Source of the DNA: QKTW01 sp052161885
GTDB lineage: Bacteria > Bacteroidota > Bacteroidia > Chitinophagales > Chitinophagaceae
Length of the DNA stretch: 64,000 bases
Direction of reading: 5' to 3'
Assembly: GCA_052161885.1 (NCBI GenBank)
Contig: CP197396.1
Span: 2,852,001-2,916,000 of the forward strand
The notes below the pieces were generated by a model that made no database searches, was not told the DNA's origin, and worked only from the letters and a program-made list of their open reading frames with translations. Within the stretch, counting starts at the first letter, position 1. Each line of letters opens with the position of its first letter. Shown piece by piece: positions 40,374-48,590 of the stretch. A program made the position numbers and the translations under genes.

Positions 40374-41282
40374 ATGCTGTTGAAAAATGGAATACCCTTA
40401 GGATATGTGTTTGGTAAGATTAAGTACGAGATTTTGTTTGTAGCATTGTATGGCGGGTTTATAGCCTTACTCGGCGCATATTTCCCTGCGTTGCGCGTTT
40501 CTATTCCTATCGCAGTGCCGGCAGTATTAGGCACAGTAATTTCGTTATTGCTGGGCTTTCGCTCAAACCAGGCTTACGACCGCTGGTGGGAAGCCAGGCA
40601 TATCTGGGGAGCAATAGTTAATGACTCCCGTACACTGGGCCGTCAGCTGCTTACGTTTGTACAGAGCAATTACGATAATGACCGTGCAAAGGCCGTCATA
40701 GAACGTATGATCCGCAGACAGTCCGGCTGGGCGTACTCACTGGGTCAGCACCTGCGCGGACAGAATGCATCCAAAGGACTGGAAAAATATATCGGTTATG
40801 AAGAGTATGAATTTGCACAGCATTATACAGTAATCCCGGTAGCCTTACTGGAACTGCAGGCGAAGGATATATCACTACTGCTGGACGAAGGCTGGATCAA
40901 TACATATCAGCAGGTAGAGCTGGACCGCACACTGTCGCGGCTTTGCGAATCAATGGGCAAATGTGAACGTATAAAAAATACTGTGTTCCCTTCTACATAC
41001 AGCCTGTACATACATTTCTCATTGCTGCTCTTTATCGGGTTGCTTCCCTTCAGCCTGGTAGAGCATTTCGGGCATGCGGGTATACCGGTAATGATCGCTA
41101 TAGCGGCAAGTTTTCTCCTGATTGAGAAAATGGCCATTCATCTGCAGGATCCTTTTGAGAACAAGCCGACAGATACACCTATGACAGCAATTGCGCGCAA
41201 TATAGAGCGTGACCTGTTCCAGATGCTGCGGGAACGGCCGGTGACAGAACACATTGCTGCCGCTACATTCTATGTTTTATAA
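40374..41282 (+). CDS. Bestrophin family anion channel protein
   Basis: 302 residues, four transmembrane helices. Conserved bestrophin segments: LGFRSNQAYDRWWEARHIWG with the R-x-N-x-A-Y-x-R-W-W core near residue 62, NDSRTLGRQLLTF, RMIRRQSGWAYSLGQHLRG, and IEKMAIHLQDPFENKPTDTPM, the acidic loop. Bacterial homologues form pentameric channels, cation- or anion-selective. Cotranscribed with the stress-like gene; a strong terminator follows. Confidence 0.93.
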   Translation: MLLKNGIPLGYVFGKIKYEILFVALYGGFIALLGAYFPALRVSIPIAVPAVLGTVISLLLGFRSNQAYDRWWEARHIWGAIVNDSRTLGRQLLTFVQSNYDNDRAKAVIERMIRRQSGWAYSLGQHLRGQNASKGLEKYIGYEEYEFAQHYTVIPVALLELQAKDISLLLDEGWINTYQQVELDRTLSRLCESMGKCERIKNTVFPSTYSLYIHFSLLLFIGLLPFSLVEHFGHAGIPVMIAIAASFLLIEKMAIHLQDPFENKPTDTPMTAIARNIERDLFQMLRERPVTEHIAAATFYVL

Positions 41283-41319
41283 AAAGAAAGGTTGGGAGCA
41301 GTTCCCAACCTTTCTTTTA
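41282..41319. terminator. Bidirectional terminator between bestrophin and ACMSD genes
   Basis: AAAAGAAAGGTTGGGA-GCAGT-TCCCAACCTTTCTTTT, a 16-bp stem with U-rich ends on both strands, placed between convergent genes. Confidence 0.9.
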
Positions 41320-41334
41320 TAGCATTATTATAGA

Positions 41335-42387
41335 TTACTTTCCAAGCCACTGCATCGCATTATCGTAAAGCAGTTTGTCTTTCAGTTGCTGTGTATAATC
41401 CATACTTTCTATCAGCTTTCCGGGATGATGCTCGCCCAATGGAAATGGGTAGTCGCTGCCCATACACACTTTATCTTCGCCTATTACATCCACCACATAA
41501 TCCAATGCTTTAGGATCGTGTACCAGTGCATCTATCCAGAATTTGCCAAGGTACTCCCGTGGATTTACATTGTTGTCTACAGCACACAGATCAGGACGTA
41601 CATTGAAACCGTGCTCTATACGACCTATAGTAAACGGAAACGATCCGCCGCCATGCGCAAAAGCCACACGCAGCTTCGGATAGCGTTCAAATACACCGCC
41701 GAAGATCATGGAAGAAATAGCGCGAGCCGTTTCTGCAGGCATACCTACCAACCACGGCAGCCAGTATTTTGTCATATCTTTTTCGCCCATCATTTCCCAT
41801 GGATGTACAAATATTGCACAGCCCAGTTCTTCCGCAGCTTTCCAGAACGGATCAAAATAAGTATCGCTCAGGTTTTTTCCATTGATGTTGGACCCTATTT
41901 CCAGGCCCGGCATCTTCAGCTCTTTTACGCAGCGCTCCATTTCTTTTATAGACTTGTCTATATCTTGCAGCGGCACGGTGCCTATACCAGTAAACCGGTC
42001 CGGATGCAGTTCGCAGCATTGCGCAATATGATCATTGAAGAAGCGGGATGTTTCCAGTCCATGCTCCGGCTTTGCCCAGTAGTTAAAGAGTACCGGTATC
42101 GTAGAAAGCACCTGCTCATTTACTTCCGTCATATCCATCTCTTTCATACGAACTGCCGGGTCCCAGCAATTCTGCTCTACTTCTCGGAAGACCTTGTCAC
42201 CTTTGATCATGCGCGCACAGCCGGGGCAATGATGCTCCAGGTGTATAAACTCGCCATAGCCGAATTTCTTAAAGTAATCCGGAATATGCTCCGGCATTAT
42301 ATGCGTATGAATATCTATTTTTTTCAACCTTTTTTTGTTTTTGCAGTGAGCGTCATTACTGCTATCGGCAGCCGTTGCGTCGCACAC
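41335..42387 (-). CDS. 2-amino-3-carboxymuconate-6-semialdehyde decarboxylase (ACMSD)
   Basis: Amidohydrolase-superfamily decarboxylase. Metal motif KIDIHTHIMPEH near the N-terminus, then IHLEHHCPGCARMIKGDKVF, EVNEQVLSTIPVLFNYW, FVHPWEMMGEKDMTKYWLPW, VAFAHGGGSFPFTIGRIEHGF and MGSDYPFPLGEHHPG. These are the wording of ACMSD, which removes CO2 from aminocarboxymuconate semialdehyde and commits 3-hydroxyanthranilate to catabolism rather than NAD synthesis. The start is uncertain: a GTG at 42387 gives 350 residues with a 20-residue unconserved leader; a TTG at 42327 (LKKIDIHTHIM) matches the family start better. Same strand as the thiolase upstream, 49-bp gap, so probably one transcription unit. 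Confidence 0.93.
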   Translation of the reverse strand: MCDATAADSSNDAHCKNKKRLKKIDIHTHIMPEHIPDYFKKFGYGEFIHLEHHCPGCARMIKGDKVFREVEQNCWDPAVRMKEMDMTEVNEQVLSTIPVLFNYWAKPEHGLETSRFFNDHIAQCCELHPDRFTGIGTVPLQDIDKSIKEMERCVKELKMPGLEIGSNINGKNLSDTYFDPFWKAAEELGCAIFVHPWEMMGEKDMTKYWLPWLVGMPAETARAISSMIFGGVFERYPKLRVAFAHGGGSFPFTIGRIEHGFNVRPDLCAVDNNVNPREYLGKFWIDALVHDPKALDYVVDVIGEDKVCMGSDYPFPLGEHHPGKLIESMDYTQQLKDKLLYDNAMQWLGK

Positions 42388-42423
42388 TTGTACGTTCCGT
42401 TCTTTATTCGTCAGATGTTTTCT

Positions 42424-42437
42424 TTTAATTAGCTGAT
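42424..42437. repeat. TTAATTAGCTGATTA word repeat at the thiolase 3' end
   Basis: Single copy of the AATTAGCT-type repeat abutting the stop codon of the thiolase gene. Confidence 0.4.
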
Positions 42438-43636
42438 TACCCTACAGCTTCATAGATAATAGCCGCTCCCTGCCCCACACCGATACACATTGTAGCGAGT
42501 CCGTACTTTGCTCCACGGCGTTTCATCTCATGCAGCAAGGTAGCAGAGATACGTGCGCCACTGCAGCCCAGCGGATGACCCAGGGCAATAGCGCCGCCGT
42601 TCACATTTACCCTTGCAGCTTCCAGACTAAGATCGCGCATACAGGCAATGCTCTGCGACGCAAATGCTTCATTCAGTTCTACGAGGTCTATATCACTTAT
42701 TTCAAGACCGGCGCGTTTCAATGCTTTGAGCGTAGCGGGCACAGGGCCCACGCCCATCACTGCAGGATCTACGCCCGCGATCGCCATAGATTTTATTTTA
42801 CCTATCGGCTTCAGACCGTATTTTTTTACCGCTTCTTCAGATGCCAGAAGTAATGCAGCAGCACCATCATTAATGCCGCTTGAGTTGCCCGCTGTTACTG
42901 TGCCATCTTTAATAAATGCAGGTTTCAGTTCGCCAAGCTTTTCCAGCGGCGACTGGCGCGGATGCTCATCTGTATCAAATTCTTTTGTTTTTCCTTTGCC
43001 CAGTTCTATAGTCATTGGCACAATTTCATCTGTAAACTTGCCGGAGGCTGCAGCAGCTGCATATTTCTCCTGGCTATTGTAGGCAAACTGGTCCTGCTCA
43101 TCGCGGGTTACATTCCATTGCTTCGCCACATTTTCAGCAGTTTCACCCATGGTGTACGGATGATACAGCGCACTGAGTTTTTTGTTGATAAAGCGCCAGC
43201 CCATGGTAGTATCAAACATCTCTGCACTACGTGAATAAGCCGAGTCGGCTTTACCCATTACAAACGGTGCACGGCTCATACTTTCAGCACCGCCAGCTAT
43301 ATACAGATCTCCATCTCCGCACATGATAGCGCGCGATGCATCCATGATAGCCTGCAGGCCTGATGCACAAAGGCGATTTACGGTATTGCCGCCAACGGTA
43401 ACGGGGAGACCCGCCAGCAAGGCTGCCATGCGTGCGGTGTTGCGATTGTCTTCACCGGCCTGGTTGGCTGCACCGGCAATTACATCTTCTATCGCATTGA
43501 TGTCGACAGAAGGATTGCGCGTGATCAGTGCTTTAATAACATGTGCCAGCATATCATCCGGACGAACGGAGGCCAGCGTGCCGCCATACTTTCCTATCGG
43601 CGTGCGTACTGCGTCTATGATGTAAACGGAATTCAT
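42437..43636 (-). CDS. Acetyl-CoA C-acyltransferase (thiolase II, PcaF-like)
   Basis: 399 residues. Catalytic Cys C90 (NTVNRLCASGLQ), His in GALGHPLGCSGAR-type segment (IALGHPLGCSGARI), second Cys in TMCIGVGQG. The segment FDTTMGWRFINKKLSALYHP, followed by MGETAENVAKQWNVTRDEQD, resembles 3-oxoadipyl-CoA thiolases (PcaF/PaaJ) more than biosynthetic acetoacetyl-CoA thiolases. It would cleave a 3-ketoacyl-CoA, releasing acetyl-CoA, at the end of aromatic or glutaryl-CoA degradation. Upstream of ACMSD on the same strand. Confidence 0.92.
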   Translation of the reverse strand: MNSVYIIDAVRTPIGKYGGTLASVRPDDMLAHVIKALITRNPSVDINAIEDVIAGAANQAGEDNRNTARMAALLAGLPVTVGGNTVNRLCASGLQAIMDASRAIMCGDGDLYIAGGAESMSRAPFVMGKADSAYSRSAEMFDTTMGWRFINKKLSALYHPYTMGETAENVAKQWNVTRDEQDQFAYNSQEKYAAAAASGKFTDEIVPMTIELGKGKTKEFDTDEHPRQSPLEKLGELKPAFIKDGTVTAGNSSGINDGAAALLLASEEAVKKYGLKPIGKIKSMAIAGVDPAVMGVGPVPATLKALKRAGLEISDIDLVELNEAFASQSIACMRDLSLEAARVNVNGGAIALGHPLGCSGARISATLLHEMKRRGAKYGLATMCIGVGQGAAIIYEAVG

Positions 43637-43640
43637 TTTT

Positions 43641-43680
43641 TTAATTAGCAGATTAGTGAATTAGCTGATTAGCTAATTAT
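43641..43680. repeat. Dispersed TAATTAGC word repeat upstream of the thiolase
   Basis: TTAATTAGCAGATTAGTGAA followed by TTAGCTGATTAGCTAATTAT: tandem degenerate AATTAGC(T/A)GATTAG words, as at 24733-24770. It lies directly before the thiolase start codon, where the leader would be. Confidence 0.65.
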
Positions 43681-43742
43681 GTTATTCTTTAAATTGTTTT
43701 TACTTGTTGCAACTATCTTGTTCCGTAATAATGGGTCATTAG

Positions 43743-44966
43743 CTAATTCTCCAGAGCCTGTTCCAGGTCATTCAGGATATCGCCTATATATTCGATGCCT
43801 ACACTCATACGTATTAGTCCGTCTGTAATGCCATACGCTATTCTTTTTTCACGCGGCACACCTACATGCGTAGTAGATGCCGGATGTGAGAGCAATGTAT
43901 CGCAGGTACCGAGTGAAACTGCATTAGTGCAGAGCTGCAACTTGTTCATAAAGCGTACACCGGCATCAAAACCGCCCTTCAGCTCAAAGCTCATCACAGC
44001 CCCGGGATGCTTCATCTGCTTTTGTGCAATGGCATAGTCCGGATGATCTTCAAGTCCCAGGTAGTTTACTTTATCTACAGCGGGATGACCGGAAAGATAG
44101 TTGGCTACCTTCTGCGCATTCTGGCAGTGACGCTCCATACGAAGGCTGAAACTGCGCAAGCCATTGGTGAGCAGGAAGGCTTCAAAAGCGTTGCTGTTGC
44201 CGCCCAGCAGGCGATGTGTTTTGGTAACCGGGCCATTCATCTTTTCAAGATCGCGGCCTATTACAATGCCACCCACCGCTGTGCCATGTCCGTTAAGGAA
44301 TTTTGTGGTAGAGTGCATCACAAAATCAACATCGTATTTAAATGGTTGCTGCAGGTAAGGTGTGGCAAATGTATTATCTGCACATACGATCAGTCCGTGT
44401 TTTTTGCCCAATGCAGAAAGTGCTGCAAGATCAATACACTGAAGCGTAGGATTAGCAGGAGTTTCCAGATACATCAGACGAATACTGCTGTCTGCAAGTA
44501 TAGCCTGTTCTGCTTGTTCCGGATCATGAAAGTCCACAATGACCGCTTCAATATTCAGATTGGGTAATATCTTGTCAATCATCTCCTGCGTCCCACCATA
44601 CAGAGAATGGTGCGTAACAATTTTATCACCCGCCTTCAGGTTGGCAAGCAGCATAGTGGTTACAGCCGCCATGCCTGATGCATGAAGTATAGCCTTAAGC
44701 TGCAGCGGTTCACCATTGCCGTCTTCCAGCCCGTAAGCTTCCAGCAGTGCTATTTTCGCCTCGGCCTCATTGATGGTAGGATTACCAAAGCGGCCGTAGA
44801 TATAGCCGGGCTCTTCGTTTTTAAAAACAGCAATGGCCTGTTCGGCGCTGTCAAATGTATATGTGCTGGATGCATAGATAGGAGTGAGATGTGCCCTGTT
44901 GTTTTCGGGTGTGTGCCCGCCATGTATGCAAAGGGTCTCAAATCCCATATCGTTTTCTGCCGGCAT
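43743..44966 (-). CDS. Trans-sulfuration family PLP enzyme, methionine gamma-lyase-like
   Basis: 407 residues of the Cys/Met metabolism PLP family. The PLP lysine is in DFVMHSTTKFLNGHGTAVGG, PLP ring Asp in CADNTFATPYLQQP, substrate loop YGRFGNPTINEAEAKIALLE. The C-terminus has SLGTCDTLLSHPASTTH. The size and these segments fit methionine gamma-lyase or cystathionine gamma-lyase/synthase; the exact reaction needs the active-site Cys of MGL (Tyr/Cys position near STYTFD), which I cannot assign. The ATG at 44966 is chosen because AAAGGAC lies 7 bp upstream; MGFETLCIHGG at 44948 is an alternative. Its stop codon lies in an AATTAGCT word repeat. Confidence 0.9.
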   Translation of the reverse strand: MPAENDMGFETLCIHGGHTPENNRAHLTPIYASSTYTFDSAEQAIAVFKNEEPGYIYGRFGNPTINEAEAKIALLEAYGLEDGNGEPLQLKAILHASGMAAVTTMLLANLKAGDKIVTHHSLYGGTQEMIDKILPNLNIEAVIVDFHDPEQAEQAILADSSIRLMYLETPANPTLQCIDLAALSALGKKHGLIVCADNTFATPYLQQPFKYDVDFVMHSTTKFLNGHGTAVGGIVIGRDLEKMNGPVTKTHRLLGGNSNAFEAFLLTNGLRSFSLRMERHCQNAQKVANYLSGHPAVDKVNYLGLEDHPDYAIAQKQMKHPGAVMSFELKGGFDAGVRFMNKLQLCTNAVSLGTCDTLLSHPASTTHVGVPREKRIAYGITDGLIRMSVGIEYIGDILNDLEQALEN

Positions 44967-45023
44967 AAAATGTCCTTTGTTTTTGCGGCGTAAAGTTACA
45001 ATATAGGATTCAGGAAGCGACGA

Positions 45024-45728
45024 TTAATAGTATTTGCGGTAATCACCCCATTTTTTTGCCCGTAAATATACCCTGAAGTTGATCATTGCCTGGAGCATTT
45101 TGCCCTGCAGTTTCAGATCTGTAGAGCTGCTGACCGTGTTTACCGTGTAAGGAAGCGGGTTCTCAAATATATTCATGGGTGTATATGTAAACTGCAGCTG
45201 TATACTGGAGGGAACAATAGCGTAGAACTGCCATTCAATACCACCGCCAACGAGCACCACCCATTTGGCATTGTAGATTGCATTAGAAGTGGTTACAGAT
45301 ATATTATTATCCTGGTTCTGCTGACTGTTGCCCCAGTTGCCATAATAACCTGCACCCAATTGTATAAATGGTATGAGTGATTGTTTTTCACTTATTTCCA
45401 TGCGGGGACCCGATCCTGCCATAAAATGACAGGCAAGTTGCTTGAGATAGTTATGACTTCTGCCCTCATCTGGTATGGGAAATTCTACGCGGGTAACGCC
45501 CAGTGTGGCATCCAGGAAGAAATCAAACCCGTTTGTAGCATTGTAGCGCAGAGTAAGCATGGTTTGCGGACTCAGCTGCACCGGAAATTTTGTTGAATAC
45601 TGGTTTACTGATTTATCCCGGAGGAAAACGTCTACTCCCGGTCCTATACCTATGCCGCCCAGCAGCTCCTGCGCATTGGCCCTGGTTGCTGCCAGCAGCA
45701 GCAGTATGGCTATAAACTTTTTGATCAT
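45024..45728 (-). CDS. Outer-membrane beta-barrel protein (porin-like)
   Basis: 234 residues. Signal peptide 1-19 (KFIAILLLLAATRANAQ). The rest is an alternating amphipathic beta pattern (TMLTLRYNATNGFDFFLDAT, LIPFIQLGAGYYGNWG, SIQLQFTYTPMNIFENP), ending in a strand (LQAMINFRVYLRAKKW). The wording suits an OmpW/PorT-like eight- to ten-strand barrel; no named family is certain. Single gene. Confidence 0.75.
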   Translation of the reverse strand: MIKKFIAILLLLAATRANAQELLGGIGIGPGVDVFLRDKSVNQYSTKFPVQLSPQTMLTLRYNATNGFDFFLDATLGVTRVEFPIPDEGRSHNYLKQLACHFMAGSGPRMEISEKQSLIPFIQLGAGYYGNWGNSQQNQDNNISVTTSNAIYNAKWVVLVGGGIEWQFYAIVPSSIQLQFTYTPMNIFENPLPYTVNTVSSSTDLKLQGKMLQAMINFRVYLRAKKWGDYRKYY

Positions 45729-45772
45729 TTTAATATACTATCAACGGCAAAATTCGGTTAAAATTATCCGTT

Positions 45773-46381
45773 TTAATCATCCGGAAAGAGTTCTGCCATT
45801 TTTATTTCAAAACCAGGCAGTACAGAAGTGGTAACAACATCTCCCGGAACCATAAGCCGCGAAGGCTGAAAGCTTCCATCTTTGAGGGTATAGACAAGAA
45901 ATGTCTTATCCTGGGGAGAGACAATCCAGTATTCTTTAACGCCCGATTCTTCGTATACCTCGTATTTATTGCGCAGTTCTTTGGCGTTGTTGCCGGGCGA
46001 CAATATTTCCACAACAATATCCGGTGCGCCAATACAACCGCGGCTGTCCAGCTTTTGCGGATCGCAGATTACACATATATCCGGCTGAACTACAGTAATG
46101 ATGTCCGCATCTTTTTTTGATTTCCGGGGCAGGCGCACGTCAAACGGGGCAGAAAACACCTGGCATGTTTCATGGCGCAGGAAATTCCAGAGCTGGCCGG
46201 CTATGTTCATAGATACGGTCTGGTGTACCCGGTTTGGTGCCGGACTCATGCGGAATATTTTTCCTTTTATCAATTCCAGTCGTTCCTGAATGGTCCATTT
46301 CAGGTAATCGGCATAGCTGTATACGCCACCGTAGGTGAAATCCGGTTCATTTACTTCAGAGTTCGGTTCATTTGCTTCCAT
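45773..46381 (-). CDS. Uma2 family endonuclease-like protein
   Basis: 202 residues starting at MEANEPNSEVNEPDF (ATG at 46381; an upstream in-frame start adds six residues). Uma2 (DUF820) proteins have a PD-(D/E)xK nuclease core: here GAPDIVVEILSPGNNAKELRNKY supplies the Asp, the Glu and the later KEYWIV Lys. Upstream segments are PNRVHQTVSMNIAGQLWNFL and VVQPDICVICDPQKL. The true substrate of Uma2 proteins is unknown; many occur in multicopy families. The N-terminal EPNSEVNEPDF contains a short internal duplication. No toxin or transposase partner is adjacent. Confidence 0.82.
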   Translation of the reverse strand: MEANEPNSEVNEPDFTYGGVYSYADYLKWTIQERLELIKGKIFRMSPAPNRVHQTVSMNIAGQLWNFLRHETCQVFSAPFDVRLPRKSKKDADIITVVQPDICVICDPQKLDSRGCIGAPDIVVEILSPGNNAKELRNKYEVYEESGVKEYWIVSPQDKTFLVYTLKDGSFQPSRLMVPGDVVTTSVLPGFEIKMAELFPDD

Positions 46382-46456
46382 GCAAAAGGATTTGCACAAA
46401 GTTAGTTTTTTTGTTTCAGGTTACTGCCTGATTATAACAATATCTGTATTCGTTTT

Positions 46457-46483
46457 GAACATTTTGGACTTGACAAAATGTTC
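46457..46483. promoter_or_regulatory. 9-bp inverted repeat upstream of the Uma2-like gene
   Basis: GAACATTTT-GGACTTGAC-AAAATGTTC, with an outer TATCTG/CAGATA pair at 46441-46446 and 46483-46488. It lies upstream of the Uma2-like gene and downstream of chrA. It has no U-tract on either strand, so an operator is more likely than a terminator. Confidence 0.4.
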
Positions 46484-46550
46484 AGATAAAATTCTTTCAT
46501 GAGGTCTTTGAAAAAAACAAGGAAAATCAGTTTTAAACGTTTTACTAATA

Positions 46551-47711
46551 TTAAAACAAATACAGTACATATCCCAGAACAGCCCCACCCAACACAACAA
46601 AAGCCGTATTAAGTTTTTTAAAACTAAAGGCCACTACAAAGCTTATAATGGCAATCACTATCGTTCGCCAGTCCTGCATTGAATCTTTGCCCATTTCCAC
46701 ACATATAGCCAGTATAATGGCAACAGATGCCACATTTACTGTGTCGAGGAAAGCAGACATCACTTTTGATTTACGGAGCAGCGGAATAAGCGGATTGAGA
46801 AATGCCACAAACAAAAACGACGGCAGAAAAATGCCTATGGTAGCAGCTACTGCGCCCTGCAGGCCTCCCATTTGCCAGCCTATAAACGTAGCCGCAGAAA
46901 ATACGGGCCCGGGAGTAAACTGCCCTACCGCAATGGCATCGATCAGCTCTTTGCGCGTAAGCATGCCGGTATCTACAAACTCACTGTTGAGGAATGCAAA
47001 AAGTACATACCCACTGCCATAAAGTATAGAACCTATCTTCAGAAAGATCCAGAACAGCTTCATGACAGGTACCTGCAATACGCCCAATGGCAAAATACTG
47101 TTTACCGTTGTTTTTCGGTTCCTGAACAGGAATATAATGATACCTGCGAAACCGGCCCCGAATAAGACAAGCATTTCGTCTACACGGACAAGGCTCGCTA
47201 TAATGCAGGCAATGCCGATTATCCACAGCTCAATACTTTTCAGCGCCTTCCTCCCCAGCGGAATCATAATAGAAATGATCACTGCAATGATTGCGGGTTT
47301 TATGCCGTATACATAAGCCTGTACCTGTGGCAAGGTGCCATATTGCTTATAAGCCCAGGCAAAAAAGGCGGTAATGATTACAGCAGGAACTATAAAACAG
47401 AAACCAGCGAGCAGCAAACCTTTCCAGCCGGCACGCTCCTGCCCGCAATGCATGGTCATTTCTGTGGAATTAGGTCCGGGAATAAGATTGGTGGCACCTA
47501 TCAGGTCGAGGAAATGCTCATGGGTAAGCCATTTTCTCTTCTTTACCACCTCTTCTTCCATCATGGCTATATGTACTGCCGGTCCGCCAAAGCCTATGCA
47601 GCCCAGCTTCAGGAATACTTTTGCCACTTCAATAAGTCTTTCTTTTTCAGAACCGGTGTGTCGGGTATCGGGCACTTCAGATGGCTTTGGGTGTGAATTG
47701 TGATAAGTCAT
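46551..47711 (-). CDS. chrA: Chromate transporter (ChrA family)
   Basis: 386 residues, the two-domain long form: N-terminal repeat FLKLGCIGFGGPAVHIAMMEEEVVKKRKWLT (glycine-rich GFGGP signature, then a second FGGP/GSG-like repeat ILYGSGYVLFAFLNSEF). About ten transmembrane helices. The family exports chromate, and homologues may move other oxyanions such as sulfate. Its start codon lies 35 bp inside the hemerythrin gene, so the two are translationally linked. No ChrB regulator is nearby. Confidence 0.92.
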   Translation of the reverse strand: MTYHNSHPKPSEVPDTRHTGSEKERLIEVAKVFLKLGCIGFGGPAVHIAMMEEEVVKKRKWLTHEHFLDLIGATNLIPGPNSTEMTMHCGQERAGWKGLLLAGFCFIVPAVIITAFFAWAYKQYGTLPQVQAYVYGIKPAIIAVIISIMIPLGRKALKSIELWIIGIACIIASLVRVDEMLVLFGAGFAGIIIFLFRNRKTTVNSILPLGVLQVPVMKLFWIFLKIGSILYGSGYVLFAFLNSEFVDTGMLTRKELIDAIAVGQFTPGPVFSAATFIGWQMGGLQGAVAATIGIFLPSFLFVAFLNPLIPLLRKSKVMSAFLDTVNVASVAIILAICVEMGKDSMQDWRTIVIAIISFVVAFSFKKLNTAFVVLGGAVLGYVLYLF

Positions 47712-48387
47712 AAATGCCGAGCGCCTTTTCTATTTCAGATACTTCATTAACCTTCGTCTCAAAACCATCTTTACCAAACAGCTTATGCTCGTTGTCTTCA
47801 AATTCTTCGCCCAGTGCATCGTATTCATGCCTGGATACTATTTTCCTGAAAGCAGGAAACAGCACGGTGTCTTCTCTTGACTCATGCGGACGATACATTG
47901 TATTGAAAGAAGTGAGGAGCTGAATAAGCTGTTGTGTTTCGCCTTCGGAAGGAGTGGATACCTTTGCCAGCTGCATTATTTTGTTTGTTATTTGCCTGCC
48001 CGCCTGGTGTTGTTGCAGCAATACATCAACAAGATCAGTAAGCACATTTGCCTTTCTGAAACGGGGGAATAAATAGTCTTCTTCCTGCTTTTCGTGATAA
48101 TCTTCTACAAACGTCCGGATGATACCGGCGGCAGTGTATAGCTGCGCTATGGGAAAGAATTCTTTATTAATGAGATGACTTCTGCAGGTATCGTAAATGA
48201 GCAATATCCTGTTCAGCAGGCCATGCTCCTGCATCAGGTCTTCCGGCGGTGAGACTTCCTGTCCGGCATCACCTTCATTTTTACAGGATGGTAAAAATGC
48301 AGCACCGGATAAACCGGCTACCGCTGCAAGTTTCAGGCTGGTGATAATAAACTTTCTCCTGCCGTTATTTTCCTGGTTGTTATTCAT
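47677..48387 (-). CDS. Hemerythrin-domain lipoprotein with twin-arginine-like signal
   Basis: 236 residues starting at MNNNQENNGRRKFIITS (ATG at 48387; 10 upstream in-frame residues rejected). The N-terminus has GRRKFIITSLKLAAVAGL and then AAFLPSC, a twin-arginine-type signal followed by a lipobox Cys. Hemerythrin iron ligands: MQEHGLLNRI, DYHEKQEEDYLFPRF, QQHQAGRQIT, RPHESREDTVLFPAF: four-helix bundle with the H and E/D pattern of a di-iron site. The protein is probably anchored to the inner membrane facing the periplasm. Overlapping the start of the chromate transporter, it may handle a redox-active substrate or sense oxygen/NO for it. Confidence 0.85.
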   Translation of the reverse strand: MNNNQENNGRRKFIITSLKLAAVAGLSGAAFLPSCKNEGDAGQEVSPPEDLMQEHGLLNRILLIYDTCRSHLINKEFFPIAQLYTAAGIIRTFVEDYHEKQEEDYLFPRFRKANVLTDLVDVLLQQHQAGRQITNKIMQLAKVSTPSEGETQQLIQLLTSFNTMYRPHESREDTVLFPAFRKIVSRHEYDALGEEFEDNEHKLFGKDGFETKVNEVSEIEKALGIYDLSQFTPKAI

Positions 48388-48543
48388 TGTTACCGGTTTT
48401 ATTTGTGATTTAAGCACCAGACTGTGTCCTATCCCATAAACCCTTTAACCATTAACTGTAAAAATAAGCCGAAGTTTATCCCGCGTAAGTTAAGAAATCC
48501 TGACCGGCAATCTATTCCGGGAACCGGTTTAGTGCAATAAAAA

Positions 48544-48571
48544 AAGCGCATTGCCGGTAGACAATACGCTT
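48544..48571 (-). terminator. Terminator of the 2-aminomuconate deaminase-like gene
   Basis: AAGCGCATTG and CAATACGCTT form a stem with one mismatch around CCGGTAGA; on the minus strand TTTTTTT follows. It lies 20 bp past the Rid gene stop. Confidence 0.8.
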
Positions 48572-48590
48572 CGTACAGAAACATTTAATA

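Noticed and set aside
41386..42432. 348-codon plus-strand frame across the ACMSD gene
   Set aside because: The opposite strand encodes a complete ACMSD with all family motifs; the plus-strand product has no recognisable domain.
46551..48387. Metal-resistance island acquired by transfer
   Set aside because: Base composition and codon use look like the neighbours, and no mobile-element ends or integrase genes flank the pair.
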